The notes under the pieces were generated by a model, which saw only the letters and a program-made list of their open reading frames with translations, was not told where the DNA came from and ran no database searches. This document shows, piece after piece, positions 10,515-23,734 of a DNA stretch of 64,000 nucleotides. A program made the position numbers and the translations under genes. Numbering within the stretch: position 1 is the first letter of the stretch; each line of letters opens with the position of its first letter. The DNA comes from Rhyzopertha dominica (taxonomy: Eukaryota > Arthropoda > Insecta > Coleoptera > Bostrichidae), in the NCBI GenBank assembly GCA_025024175.1, contig QCXZ01000137.1:20584001-20648000 (forward strand), read 5' to 3'.

Positions 10515-13280
10515 TTTATTTTTTCCTTTTTCTAAATGAGTAGCCGTTATCACTTATTACTTGTTTTAACTACTCGTAATATTTAAGTCAAGCAATATCA
10601 CTGTTAAATAGCATGCTCTGTTTGTTCGAACTATCTACCCTCGCATTCCCAAACCGCTTTATTGAAATCTTAATCTTAGTTCACTGAATCTTCACGCCAG
10701 TAACACGTTTCAACAATTATGAGCAAGCGAGAAATGGATAAATCCTATATCGTCATCATCAGTATCAGCCTGAACCGAACATAATCGTGCAGTGCAGCGT
10801 TAGTATCAAGAATCGGCCCTGCCTGAGCCCCAAATCCATCCTGGGGTAATTCAATTCCGCAGGGACAAATTCGCTAACAGGACTCGACTATCGATAGCGA
10901 AAGAGGGTAATGTGATTTACTCCGCTTTAATTTCCTTTTGGATAATGGGCCGACACTTCATTTCCTCAGGGTTTGAAGTCCAGGAAGACGCCACGCTAGT
11001 AATAATAGTATTTGAAAAAAAAAGTGCGATTCCATATTCCCGAAGAGATCGTTTCAGGTCCTGATCGAATCTAAAATGTCCGCAGCGTGACACATGCACC
11101 GCAACACCTCCGCAAGTAAAAATACTGCAACTTTTATGGAACATTTTACTGGCCACTTTAAAACTGTCCGCATCAATTTTAGTCCCGGCGGGTTGGAACT
11201 CCTGTACGGCAAAATTGTAATTGTCAAATAAAATAACTGTATATAAAAAGACGTAAAAAGGGAAGGTTATAAATTTCTGCTTGCCTCGCCAGCGTTAACA
11301 AGATTGATAAAGGCATCGTAGGCTGAAAGGGCAAAGAATGCAATGGCTCGCATAAGCTATTTGAAGTGTTAACTGTGTTCGAAAAGCGTTGGTCTGTTGA
11401 CAGATCGGGAAAAATCCTTTAGGTTTAGGAAACAATGAAAAAAGGTATACTATAATTACAGCGTTTTAACGACTTTTTAAGTCTACTCGCAAATCTAAAC
11501 ATGTACCTTCACGGAAGCATTGTTTGTATTTTTGTACCTAGTTTGTTTTACAAACTGCTTGGAATAATCAAGAGGTTACCTTTTGCAACGAACGAAAATA
11601 AGTTAGAATATCTATTTATCTAACGAAGGTGTAATATTATGTAACTTTTTTGCACTAGGAGCAATTTATTGTATTTTTTGAGACGAGTTATATCCAAGTT
11701 GCATACAAATCTTGTTTGTATGACTGCTGACATTTCTTAATATTTATTATTAAAAAATTTCATGTCTAAATAATGTGTGACAACACTGCGCTGCGTGTGT
11801 AATAATTTTAAGCTACGTTTATCAGTTCATCAGGTGTCGATTTATCTTATAATTTGTATTTAGCCAACAAATTTGAAGCACAGAATAGAAATTGAAAATA
11901 AACCTCTTGTTGCGCATAAACATGGTAATAACTTGTATCCAGTAAGTTTAGTGTAATAGCGTTGTCTGAACGTTAATATTCAGACAACGGTAGTAGCCAA
12001 TGAATCTTATTCAAATACTTGTAGCGCTCCTTATAAATAAACTATGACACACAGAATTAACGTATTTAAGTTATAACAATGGAATGAAACTACCGATATT
12101 GGTTAAGAATTAAATGTAGATTGTACTATAAACAAATTATGTAAAATGTGCATGAAAAGTAAAATTACAAAGTTCCGCTGCTAAAATTTCACTGGGAACC
12201 CAATACGCATACTAACAAAAGGTGGTTGACGTAGGTATCAAGTTGAGGTTAACTTATAAATGTTGTAAAACCAAAACCTCTATTTCACCATGTTATTATA
12301 ATTTAGTATTAACTATACTGCATAAAAAATTTTCTACGAGGTCTCAACCAGTATCCACAAAAGCAGTCGACGAAAGCAAGAAGACGCGACCAGAAAATCC
12401 GACAGACAAATACGTAATGCATTATCGTTTCGAGCCGTACATCTACATTTACGATATTTATGTGTGAAGGCAATATAAAAGAGAAACTTTAACGGCTTCC
12501 CTTGATCTCCAGCCGAACCCATTTCACTTACAGGGGAAGGAAAACCGACGCATGTAAAAGCACGCTACATTACGGGAAGTCAAAACATCAGGGCTTCGAG
12601 GCAGAGGACGTATGCAAATAAATTACGAAGTCAAAAGCGCGTAGAAAATCGTCTTGGGGTAGAAAAAACGCTGTATAGCAGGTCAGTCGTGCTTGAATTA
12701 CGGAAGTGACAGACTACAAGGAGTAAGTATTGTTTCATCATCATACGTTAAACACAGTTACAATTTTAAGTCAATTTTCAGACAGTAATCCCGAATGAAT
12801 TGACCATAGCATACTGCTGCCGATATTTCAGCGTATAGAATGGTGAGAATGTGAAAGCGAATAGTGCGGTTTGAAGGCATGGCCATGCAGATAGTAAATA
12901 AGGGATGAAATTTGGCACGAGTGTTGTACATACATTGAAGGGCTCGCTGCCAGCGGGATACATACCTAGCAAGAGCAAATTGGCAAGAACTACAATTTTT
13001 CGACATTTGTGAATGGGACATGTGGCATCTTTTTTAAATTTTAGTAGTTAGCATATAGACAAAATTTCCGGTTGCCTACCCTGCACGAGGCAAAAATTGC
13101 ACCCTTTTGATGATATGACAAAGCGACTATATCCACGTACCTGGGAGTCATAGGCAGATGTAACAGACTGAAAATGTTACATTCGGATGTAAGCAATATA
13201 TCATTAGTTTAACAGCAAGTAGGTAATACAACGGCTTATTGTAAGATTGAGAAGGCAGGAGACGGCGTTTAACGAAATTA
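10515..13280. other. No gene; one perfect hairpin
   Basis: 11961-11988 is a perfect 10-bp stem (GTTGTCTGAA/TTCAGACAAC) with an 8-base loop. GC-balanced patches at 10850-11200 and 12480-12680 carry no known domain. The rest is AT-rich. Confidence 0.4.
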
Positions 13281-13686
13281 AGGATTGGAACAAGTTTTCT
13301 TACACCGAAATGGAATATATCATCATTCTATTGGGAACAGAATAATTTATGCATTCGTTTAGAATCAGAATATACTACACATTCTTTTCAAAACATAATA
13401 TAATACAAATATAAGTACAGCATACAAAACGTGAACACTTCAACTAGAGCATACGACGTACACTACTGAGTGTAGAGTTTAGGTCTCCCCAGAATTGTAA
13501 TGTTTTCTATTTTCAAAATATTTTCTTTTAATTTTATGTAACTGTTGAAATATTTCAGAAAGTTTTATTATATTATGTTCTGAAAACAATATTTTCTAAA
13601 AAATGTATAAGTTATTCTGTTCCCAAAAGAATGTTTGATACAAATTATATTCCATTACAGTGTAAGAAAACGTATTTTAATATCCT
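13281..13686. mobile_element. Long-arm MITE or foldback element, about 406 bp
   Basis: Inverted arms of about 120 bp. The left arm includes GTTTTCTTACACCGAAATGG (13294 on), TTGGGAACAGAATAA and TTCAAAACATAATATAATA; the inverse of each occurs between 13560 and 13672. Weaker pairing extends out to AGGAT at 13281 and ATCCT at 13686. There is no coding capacity. The target duplication is unclear, so I do not assign a superfamily. Confidence 0.78.
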
Positions 13687-16600
13687 ATGGCCCAGAACAG
13701 AGTTAGATTATACTGTTCGTGTTCTGTAAGCAATATTCGGCTGCCACTACCAGTTTCGTCCTTATTTGGGCTCTTCAGGCAGGAATACCGAATAAATTGA
13801 TGTATAGCAGAAAGTTGTGAAGGTCGGAGAAAAAGCACTTAGGTAAGTTCTGAGCGGGACTTCTGCACACTAGGCGGGTCACGACTGTACTAGCCAATAC
13901 GCTCGACCCGCACAATAAAATTTGATAATTTAACCTATGCCTTTTATTGCTTACATCATGAATACTAGTGCTACACATCTATTTTGTTTTCCGATTAATT
14001 TAACTCGTAACAAATGGCGGTAGAAAAATTACCCTATTTTTAACACTTTCTTAAATCCGCCATTAACTATGCAAAAGGTTGCTAGTTTACGTCATATGCA
14101 CTGCTACTGTTCCCTACGTAACAAGGTGCTCACTGTTGTCAGGTTTATAAATAGCGAGAGAAATACAAATAATGCAATGAGAGTAAGAGAGAGGGACGAA
14201 GGTATAACCGTCAACGGCAATATAATGTAAACGTAAAATGTTACCTGTAACTGGTGTTTTGTTGTGTAAGGACGCTTTCATTCAAGGAGAATCTCACAAC
14301 AGCTTATTTCTTGTTGTAACTGCCATTCAGCGATTGAGGTACTTATATACTTGAAACCATCGAAGTCGGCGATTTGTATCCTTAGGGAGTGTTAAGAACA
14401 ATTTATCAACGCTAGTATTCTTACAACACGAAACAAAACACTTCTTAACGTAAGCCATTCTTGTATTAAAAAAAACAACACAATACCCAAATATTTCGAC
14501 AACCACTTAATCTGACAAATACGAAACTCGAAAGTTTGACCAAACTATGCAAACAAAAATGCGTGGCTAGAGTTAAATTACGGTTATTACGTTGCACATG
14601 CAGTACGGCAGTACTGTATGTACATTGTCATACATAAGTATACAAACTTTAAACATTATAAAGAAATAACTCAAGCGTCGTTTAATTCCTCATAATAAAA
14701 ACATTAGTTCAAAAGCAGGTTCGATGGTTAAAGTGCTTTCGCGTTTCAGCCAGGCCAGTGAATGCGCTTATTATGTTGAACTATTCATAACAGAATAAAC
14801 TGACTGATGGGTGATTTAAGTTATTTTCATAAATACGCCTTAAGTAGACTAATGGAAACCCCATATCAAAAATATACCTATCAATGTATCAATGTCATAA
14901 TGTCAGTTTACGAGTACCTTCCTCACGGCGCGGCGCCGCGAAAATTTGCCCACGTTGGCAACGCGTCGCAGCTGAAAAAAATGTAAACAAATATTACTGG
15001 CAATGCCGCTGGAGCACTGGTGTTTCTCACTTTCGTTAGCATGAGAACCTTTTGCGTCATCTCCCTGGCGGAATATCGCGGCATTTCAAACGGATCCATA
15101 CTTTAACATTTTTTCTCGGCAAATAAGAACCGGAAAAAATCGAAACAAATTTGTTGTGCTTCCATTTTTAAGTACATTTTAGATGTACAATAATAAAAAT
15201 TGTGGGGCGACCCTATTATGGCATAGGACAGAGTGTGTGTAACTGTCAGACAATTGAACACTTTGGAGTTCATTTTAATATTAGAGAAAAATTACTGATT
15301 CTCTAGAAAGGACAATGATTGATAATAATAATAATATAACTATAATATGTATACGGTTTCTTAGTACAGATTACATACATTAAACGGCAACCCTTATACT
15401 ACAACGTTGACTGAAGGTCCTGTCTTAGAACGTTCACGGACTAACGGTTGAGTGTTACATTTAACGCAAACGTTACATTAACGAACGTAAGCAGGCTTCT
15501 ACTGACAAAAACGTTCATCCAAATAGTACGGTAGACACATCGCATAATTTTATCAAATTCGAGAGCGTTCGATAAAAGAGGACGCGTATTAATGAGAATT
15601 TGCATGAATTTCCTGTTCAATATTAATTTCGACAGGGCGCAGCGTTGCGACAGCACCTAAAAGTGCTGTGTGTGAAATGTTGGCAGTTACATAATCGTTC
15701 AACTGTAAAATTTTAAATATACGACGACAGGAATACAAATATTGCAGACCCGAGATTAATGTCAATTCCACGCGTTTTGCACCGCAAACGGGCGACGTAA
15801 CGACAACGTGAGATAAATCAACGGGGCCATGTGAAACGGCGATTGTGCAAAACCGGCCCGGATATATTTAGAAAGCCAGTGGCGTACGGACCCTAAAAAA
15901 CAACAAATATGTCCAAATACTGATTTCACAGTCAACGAAAGTTTCTTCAAGAAAATTGGCTCGTGGTTTGGTTAAACACTAGTGTTTGCGTGTTACCATA
16001 TAAGTGTTTCGATAAAAATATCTAGCGGCTATAAATAAAATTCAATCGATATAAAAAAAAAACAAGCGGCAACGCCATCGATGGGGCATATTGTGCTTGG
16101 CAGCCTCCAGAGAGAAAGTGATGCATTTTGTCTGTTGGACAGGTTATGGTTTTCATCTCTTGGGATATTATATTGATTGATCATCTGCCAAACTACAAAG
16201 TTCTTCATCAGAGCTGCGCCAAAGCCTATTAGATCAGTCGAACAAAGAGAAAGGTGGAGAAGTTAACCACACTGCTAATGTTAATAACTGTACAATACGT
16301 GATCTGGATGGCGAAACTAGTCGGAAATAACAAGAAGGGTGTAGACATAAAAAAGTTAAACAACAGATTTATGTAGGTCGCAGTAGCAAGGTCTTTTGCC
16401 ACTCAATAAGATAAAATTGATGTGGAAAACTCTGTTTGTGTTGCACATTTAACATCTAACTCCGAACTATTGAAAGCTCCATAGCGACCTACTTTGTGTT
16501 AACTTTATTAACTAAATAATTCAGGATACAGCGAGCGCCTGTATTTAAAAAATCTAGACAATTATGACAGCAATATTCCGCTACTCTTCTTTTGGCAAAA

Positions 16601-17760
16601 TCTTAAAAGAAATTTGAAAACAATTCAACCACGCACGGTTAATTCGAAGAGAAACGAATGCACTTATGATATTACTATATCTTTTTTCACCAAATAGTAA
16701 TGTTTAAGTGGACCAAAGTATTTAAAACTCGAAGTTTGATTAAGATCATTATTTGGTTAAAACAACACAGGAAATTCAGTCACTGCATTATCTCTTAGTC
16801 TTAGATACATTTCGAAACAAATTTGAGGTNAGAGAGCTTTCTATAATAGCTAAATCAAATTCCAACCCTTGCAACTTTTTGTTTTATTTCACCGGCTCAT
16901 TGAATTTTAAANCACGAAATGTTCGTAAGCCTCACATGGTCACATGTGATAGGTAAGTAATTGGAATGGCCGTCATTATATAGTATACAATAAGCTCGAT
17001 AATAAGTCTCCGTTAATGAGCCAGCTCATATTTATACTAACTGGATTTAAAACTGTGAACTGATCCATCTATGTGACCTGTCACTATGAGATAACTTAAA
17101 ACTCTGAATTTTTTTACTGATTATTTACATATTTTGTCTAAGTAGATTTATTTATTCCGTGTGTTAGCAATAACAATTTCCCCGTAAATTCGTTGTTCGT
17201 CTCAAACCATTATTTGCCACTGGATGGCACTACCGAATTTGCTGAATTTAATTCAGTGGTAATTAGTTCGCGATTGCTGCATAATTGCTGCTTATGGATC
17301 AGACGTTTCATTTACAACCATCTCTTTCTCTTCCTGTTGATAACATTCAGAATAAAGGATGTCTTTAATTTTAGAAGTACAGGGATATCGTGTTCCGACA
17401 ACATAGCTGGAGGATAGTCAAACAGCCTAACACTGGAGTACAGTTATTAGGTAGAGTGGGAGAATAGTAATTTACTTGCAACGATGAAACCTTGATCGCC
17501 GTCTTTGTTTATGGCTATATACTTAAACATAAGTTTTCATTCAAAATAAGGATTAATTTTAATGTTCATTTAATTACATTGTTTTAGTAAAACGCCATGG
17601 CAGCAAGTATATGCATTTACACTATATCATTGTAGATATACTACAATGCTTTTTCTCTTTTTCGCAAAAGACATTTTGCCTTTAAATCCTTTTTTATTGT
17701 TTGTGTGTATCTAATTTATTTATTAGACCACTTTGGTTATCTGCATCTGTTAATAAAAAT
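13687..17760. other. No recognised gene
   Basis: AT-rich with GC-balanced patches at 14925-15080 (containing the palindrome GCGGCGCCGC) and 15440-15960. Short frames there are unrecognised. N bases at 16830 and 16912 fall in an unrecognised 67-codon frame. Confidence 0.35.
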
Positions 17761-17869
17761 GCTTCAGGAACTAAAGGAACTAAGGAACTAGCTCCTGGTA
17801 CTAGTTCTCAGCCGGACCGGGACCTAAGGAGCTAGTTCCCCTTGAGGAACTAAATGTCCCACCTCATCT
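17761..17869. repeat. GGAACTA-rich micro-cluster
   Basis: About 110 bp holds seven or more copies of the core GGAACTA/TAGTTCC or close variants on both strands (AGGAACTAAAGGAACTAAGGAACTAG near 17765 and AGCTAGTTCCCC near 17830), so the segment can fold on itself. The origin is unknown. Confidence 0.6.
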
Positions 17870-19273
17870 ATATAATATAGGTATTTTTTTTAGAAAAATA
17901 CGAGACATGAGACTGCATGTTGTTATTCGAGTACTACATATTTGTTTACTAGCATTAGGAAATATGAATTCGTCTAAATAATTAATTTGTAATTTGCTTA
18001 AATAAAGTTAAATCCCACCGATCGTCACTAAATTGGATTTCCCATGTTATTCGGGATAGTTCAAATGACGTGAGACATACTATATACACATAAAAGTGGC
18101 TATTCCAATTACTCCGAGTGGTATTTTAAAACTTTTATATACCTAAACGTATGCGAAATAAGCCGGTCATTGATCGCACGGTTTTGATTTCCAGTAATTA
18201 AAAGGTGGACGGGAAGCAATTTTTTGCCATCCCGCCATCGCGGCACAAAAGCACCAATCTTATACCTCATTAGCAACCCCTTCACTCGGTTCATTTGGAT
18301 TACTTGTGCATCGTCCTTTATCGCTTCACACCCGCAGTACACGCCACTGTGTGCGAGATTAACGACCCCCGCGTGTATTTAAAATGGTAATTACATTATG
18401 CGAAAGAGTCGTAAATAGGCCGAATCTCTCAGATTCATTTTACGAGTTCCATTATTGCCGGGTTGCCACTTGGGGGAATCCGTCCGGATGCAACCGCCCT
18501 CAAAGCCCGCCTGTCAAATAAACCATCCACCCCACAAAAACTAGATCCACCGAAAGAATAAAAAAGAATTGCGCAATAAATGTCAAGCCAGGTACGTTTC
18601 TGGATGCCACAACAAAGGGTAATACGCACACGACGTCATGGCTTCCCCATACGTTCAACGTCACAAAGAGCGGGATGGTCTGTCAGCTGTTCCCCGTCGA
18701 AGTGCCCCGTTATATTGTTACAATGGATTCAGCGAAATGTAAGTGAAATAGAGAAATATACATTTTATATCCCACCAGAGTTACTTCCGAACGCCGCAAA
18801 GCTTAGGTCATGGATAACTCTACTCGCATATCATTGGCTTCAGTGATACCTTTTTTGTTATAAGTGTGGTATTAAGGGATTTGTTGATCAATCATTTCGG
18901 ATATTCTTCAGACTGTACCGTTGTTCCGTCATCTTACATTGGTGAAGCAAGATTCATTATGTGGATAACTCTCAGATCATCTTGCGCAACGTCGTCGTCA
19001 TTTGTGTCATTTGTGTAGATTTGAATATTCTGATTTCAGTTATATGTATGGCAATTTTGACATTTACAGTAACAATTCTCTTGATGTTGATTATATAAAT
19101 ATAGACATTTGTTAATTATTCTTCCTTGCTATTGATTTAGCGCGAAAAGATTCGTTATTTGATAATAAAAAAAAAACAAAGAAAAGGAAGTTTGAACTGG
19201 CTGCTAGTAATCTTACCAGTCAAATTCTGTTGTAAAATACTTAAAAAGTTAAGTTTCGTGGCATTATCTTTTT
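17870..19273. other. No gene; GC-balanced blocks with C/EBP palindrome
   Basis: 18100-18370 and 18430-18720 are more GC-rich than their surroundings and contain short frames on both strands without known domains. ATTGCGCAAT at 18568-18577 is a perfect C/EBP palindrome. These blocks could be conserved non-coding DNA. Confidence 0.35.
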
Positions 19274-19471
19274 GATGGAGCCATCTTTATTCCTAACGGT
19301 GCGGTCAATAGACAAAACAGTCGCTATTGGGCACAAGATAATCTGTACTAGATGGTGGAGGCCCACACTGTGTTTGGAGAAACGATAAATGCTTGGATCA
19401 GCACAGCTGATGGGAACAGAATTTTAGGACCTTATATTATTGTTGCAGTAGCACTAGCCAGTGAAAAGTGA
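19274..19471 (+). pseudogene. Tc1/mariner-superfamily transposase core fragment
   Basis: The plus frame from 19274 reads FIPNGAVNRQNSRYWAQDN, then a stop, then VFGETINAWIS and RILGPYII. This matches the transposase core around the segment [DEAHF].LNG.VN.QN.RYW.. ENP, followed by VWCGIS..RIIGP.FF, of the DUF4817/Tc1-like group. The first conserved acidic residue would lie just upstream and is not preserved. An in-frame stop and a terminal stop at 19471 show decay. Only about 65 codons remain. Confidence 0.75.
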
Positions 19472-19474
19472 CCT

Positions 19475-22400
19475 GCTTAAATATCATCATGTTCCTGCTC
19501 TTTTGTGCTAAATTCAAATAAGGAACAATTACACCATACATGCTTATATGTTAGGCAAGAATTTATCCACTAACTGATGTTTAATTATTAATTGTTCTAT
19601 TCATTTGTAATTCGTGCATTCGTTATTCATTTTCTTTAAATAAATTGCTGTGAATTCGTTATCTTTCAGAATTATTAATATCTTAATAACGATCAGTGCA
19701 AACTTAACTAGAAACTGTAATAACTGTAACTAAATTGAAATCTGGATAAAAGAAGATATTTATCTTCGAATTTTAAAACAAATGTATCTGTACAGAAATG
19801 ATCGAATAAGCACTCTGTATAAGCTCTATGTAGCAGGCACCTAATTTGAGTAGTCCATTTTATCGCAGAATCGTTAATTTTGATTTATCTTTAACCCTAT
19901 TAAATAGAGGCTTTTATAAGTGAGTCAACGACAGTATTAATAACAACTACTGTTAGTCATAGAGTATATAAAGCATAACGCGTAACGCTATTCAACAAAT
20001 TTTTAAAAATTTTATTAGCTTACGTTGGAAAAGCTTAATTATCTGAAATTAACTGCATGTAGGTGAGGTCACCTCGCCGCTATAGGTACATTTAAAAATA
20101 TACACATAATAATAAGGAAGGTATAACGAACACAAAACATGACACGCCATAACGATGAAGAAATAATAACGGCTGAAACATGGAGTGTCCTGCATCCACT
20201 TAACAATGAGCAATAAAAACTAACGGCTACAAAACAACAGGGTACGCTATAGCGCTGGGCGTTTCTTTTATTATTAAAAATACATGAGCAATAAAGGTAT
20301 CAATTACTTTCTTTATCCGAGAAGTCGATCTAGCGTTGTCAATATTTTATAGGGGCAATAAACCTCTTACAAATACCGTGCACATTTGCTGCTATATATT
20401 ATTCAGTATAACATACCTTTGCAGTCGGTGGTGCGCTCACGTAATGCTTAAAAAACTACGAATGTCTGACTTTTAATGCATCNCCAGGGGCTGCTTACTT
20501 GAAAAATATTAACTGGTCTGAAGTACATCACGAATTATGGGAATATGAAGGACACTGCAAAATTGCACGAACCTGTCAGTCCGGCATACTTCCACTCATA
20601 TAACAACGTCAGGTACTCATGAAAGAATAATAATCAGGAGATTGTATCGTGAATGGATCGCTCGCTGAAGACGTGTACAAATGCTTTCCTTTCAGCTAGT
20701 ATAAATTACTGTTCAATAAATTGTGCACTTAGCTGCACCAGGAACAAAAATACTTTGAAAACTTTAAGCAAATAATTTAGACTAAGGAAGATTGTAGTTA
20801 ACTTCACCTTGAGATAGAAGGAAAACTATTTCTTTGGCATGCTATCTGCAATAGAACCTAAACTATACAAAAAACAACGAAACAGTCTTGTCTATTAATA
20901 ATATTGTTTAGGCAGTATACAAAAGAACATAATTTGGTATATAAACTCATACAGGGACTAAAGCTAAATTATTAATAAAATATTACTTATTAATATTAAT
21001 TACTGATGATGTTAAAATTCGTTTAAATTGAGCGAAAACACTCTACATGAAAAATCAAAATCAATTTAAAAACTACAGCAACTATAGCAAACTATTACAA
21101 ACGTGATGACTATCACATGATGGAGAAGATATTGTTCCATCGATACGTTGAGCATCATAGGTGGAGGCAAGATAGTGATCTAGGATTAACAATATTGGCC
21201 TAATCGTCCTACACCGATTCTGTTATAGTAGTGTTTTGTCGAGTTGTGGAGTAAGACGTTTCATCCTTGGGATAGTAATGAATCTGATGAAAAAAATCGG
21301 TTCTTTTCAGGACCAGCTACATGAGGGAAGACGTGATCGTGAAGAAACTTCCCGGAAAATGAGGCGCCATCTTCATCCCGATGCGAAGTTCACCAGACAC
21401 CTCTGTGAGAAATAGATCATTTGATTTAGTCGACACGTTAATGGATGCAGATTCCACCCATACTGGGTGTTCTTATTTCTATGTCAGTCAGTATATGTTA
21501 TGTTAAACTTAATTGCAGTTTGAGGATAACTACTCTTTGCTCCTAAAGTTGACGAACTCATTGAATGTGGAGAAGAGGTGCTATACATAAAATGTAGTAC
21601 CTTAACATCTGCACCATAACGCACAGTTTCTAAAAATTTTAATATCCCGAATCTGCAAAAGAAGGCGTTTGGGTTTCATAAAAATTTTTGGTCCCGTTAC
21701 TAAAAAGTGGCCCACATTGTGAACCGCGGTGTCGTCCAGTTTGTTCAATATAGAACAAAGAAAGTTATGCATTATTAATTTCCGCAAACAATGCAGCGCA
21801 GCAGTTATTATTGGCGTATATCTACAGCCCAATAAATCAAAAACCGACAAAAATGGTAAAAAGGTGCCATTAAAGTTACAACTTCAAATATAGTATTTCA
21901 ATGTGCTGCACATGTCGCCGTAATGGTGTTTAATAAATACAAATTGAAGTTTTCAGTTAGAGGAGAAAGAAATCGAGTTTTGAATTTCCGCTCCGCCACT
22001 CGGTTCGCTCGTTTATCAAAACATGACAAGCCCGGATTAAATCGATGTACATCTCTTTGTTGCCGAGAAAAGAAGCCGTCGGTTTTAACTCGGATGAGAC
22101 GCTCTTTGTGGCAATTGTTTTAATTGTGTTTCTTCGGGTGGTCGTGCCGAGGGACTTTTTGTTCGATCAGCTCTGCCACCGAAGCTGCGCTATTTCCGAA
22201 GCTATTTCCTTAATCGCTTTATGGATTTCGTGTGTGTTTATTTCTAGGTGGTGTTCGTGTTTGAACGCCAAACTTATCGCGCGAAATTGCCAATTTGTTT
22301 GTGTATTTTTATCTACTGGCGCTGTAAATCTTCCTTCTTCGCCTCTGTGCACAGCGAGCATGCAGCGATTAGGAAATTGCTTGGCTACGTACACATTATC

Positions 22401-22482
22401 TTAATAAGGCCAACGAAATTAAGTAATTGCGAAGTTGTGATGTTCTGATATGATGTACAACACTTTTAATTAACTCTCAACT
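19475..22482. other. No recognised gene
   Basis: AT-rich. A GC-balanced patch at 21920-22400 carries several overlapping short frames on both strands (119 codons at most) with no known domain. One N at 20483. Confidence 0.35.
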
Positions 22483-22505
22483 TAATAATAATAATAATAA
22501 TAATA
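22483..22505 (+). repeat. (TAA)n microsatellite
   Basis: About seven to eight uninterrupted TAA units. Confidence 0.95.
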
Positions 22506-22918
22506 GTCGCATTTGCCGACAAAGAACAAACAACATAGGTAATTATTTTTTATTTATATTTTATAATGAATTAATCAGTATACTTATTGCATGATTCTTA
22601 CTATACGAGTAGTGATGTCGTTTGATTGGGCAGCTGGCTAGCATATTGCAGAGTGACCCAAAATTTTGCCCATTTTGTAAACCTCATGAATTCGGGCCAA
22701 AAGTTGTCTGAATAATAGTTCATGATGATACCTTAAAATATTAGGCCAAATTTCAAATGGCGCACAATCTTTGTTTCCGATATATGACCAGCCGGACTTG
22801 TTTGGCAATCTCGTTCAATATGATCAAGATCTTCAAATACTGAAGTCTATTATTTCCTCTGTCAAAAATTTCGGTTTTTTCTAATCTATTACCGTATTTG
22901 TTCGAGTAAGCTAAAGAT

Positions 22919-23173
22919 AATGGCTTTGTAGGTTTTTGCGGGACTCTGTTCCAAATGATAACTCATATGTTCATTTATCTACTACGTTTCGGCCCCTCTT
23001 CATAGGCCTTCCTCAGGTGTGTTGTTTTTATTTTCTTTCTTAACCGTTCATGTGACCTGCACACTCTGTCATCTTGGCTTCATTTTCTGAAAAGGAAGGC
23101 CCAAAACGTAATAGATAAACAAACATATGAGTTATCATTTGGAACCGAGTCCCGCAAAAACCTACAAAGCCAT
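22919..23173. repeat. Penelope-like inverted terminal repeat pair with hammerhead motifs
   Basis: Two arms of about 70 bp (22919-22990 and 23102-23173) are near-perfect inverse copies, running ATGGCTTTGTAGG to ACTACGTTT. The loop side of each arm holds a hammerhead-like core. On the minus strand, 22986-23016 reads CTGAGGA, a GGCC/GGCC stem II, then GAAAC. On the plus strand the partner near 23088-23110 is eroded (CTGAAAAGG...CAAAACG). Inverted repeats carrying hammerhead motifs are a known hallmark of Penelope-like elements. No RT or GIY-YIG frame is visible. Confidence 0.65.
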
Positions 23174-23455
23174 ATACTAAGAGGTGTTCCACAAAAAAAA
23201 ACAATTCAGCTGAAGATAATGTTCGAGTCTTCGAGTAAATAATATTTTTCTGCTAAAGACTTGGCAAATCTCGATAGATACTTTGCAAGTCTTAAATTCT
23301 CACGTAACTTGTCAGTTAAATGTTCTGGCTGCAATTGTGTTGAGAAGTGAGAGGTGTGTGGGAGGTGTAAAGCATACATCAATTAAAAATTCTTTTACTC
23401 ATGTTGGATTTCGGCCAGGTAATAAAACTGCCACTAGCACAACTGCGTCTTCGTT

Positions 23456-23734
23456 ATGAATAAGAAGACCAAAATGATGACGACCTTCCATTCTCACAAT
23501 GGATACAACAATTCCAAGAGGCAAATTTTGCCGCTAAACCATTCTGGCAAAATTTTAAATGAGGATGAAATTTTAATCGAACTCGATTTTTCGAGTGCTA
23601 AAGAGAATGCCGATATAGATGCAGACCAAGGAACCGAAAATGAGCCGCATTCCATGAATGATGTAATGAAGACAATTAAGGAATTTGTTTCATTCAATGG
23701 CAATAGCAAATCAGTTGGAAGCAAATGGATATAA
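23456..23734 (+). CDS. Unrecognised 92-codon open frame
   Basis: I do not recognise this protein. It starts at ATG 23456 and is asparagine- and lysine-rich for about 35 residues. An acidic stretch follows (DADQGTENEPHSMNDVMKTI) that looks amphipathic and is loosely reminiscent of the C-terminal tails of pogo/Tigger transposases. It has no start-context support, no visible splice partner and no neighbour that explains it, and it lies 280 bp to the right of a Penelope-like inverted repeat. It is more likely a transposon remnant than a host gene, and it may be a chance frame. Confidence 0.2.
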   Translation: MNKKTKMMTTFHSHNGYNNSKRQILPLNHSGKILNEDEILIELDFSSAKENADIDADQGTENEPHSMNDVMKTIKEFVSFNGNSKSVGSKWI

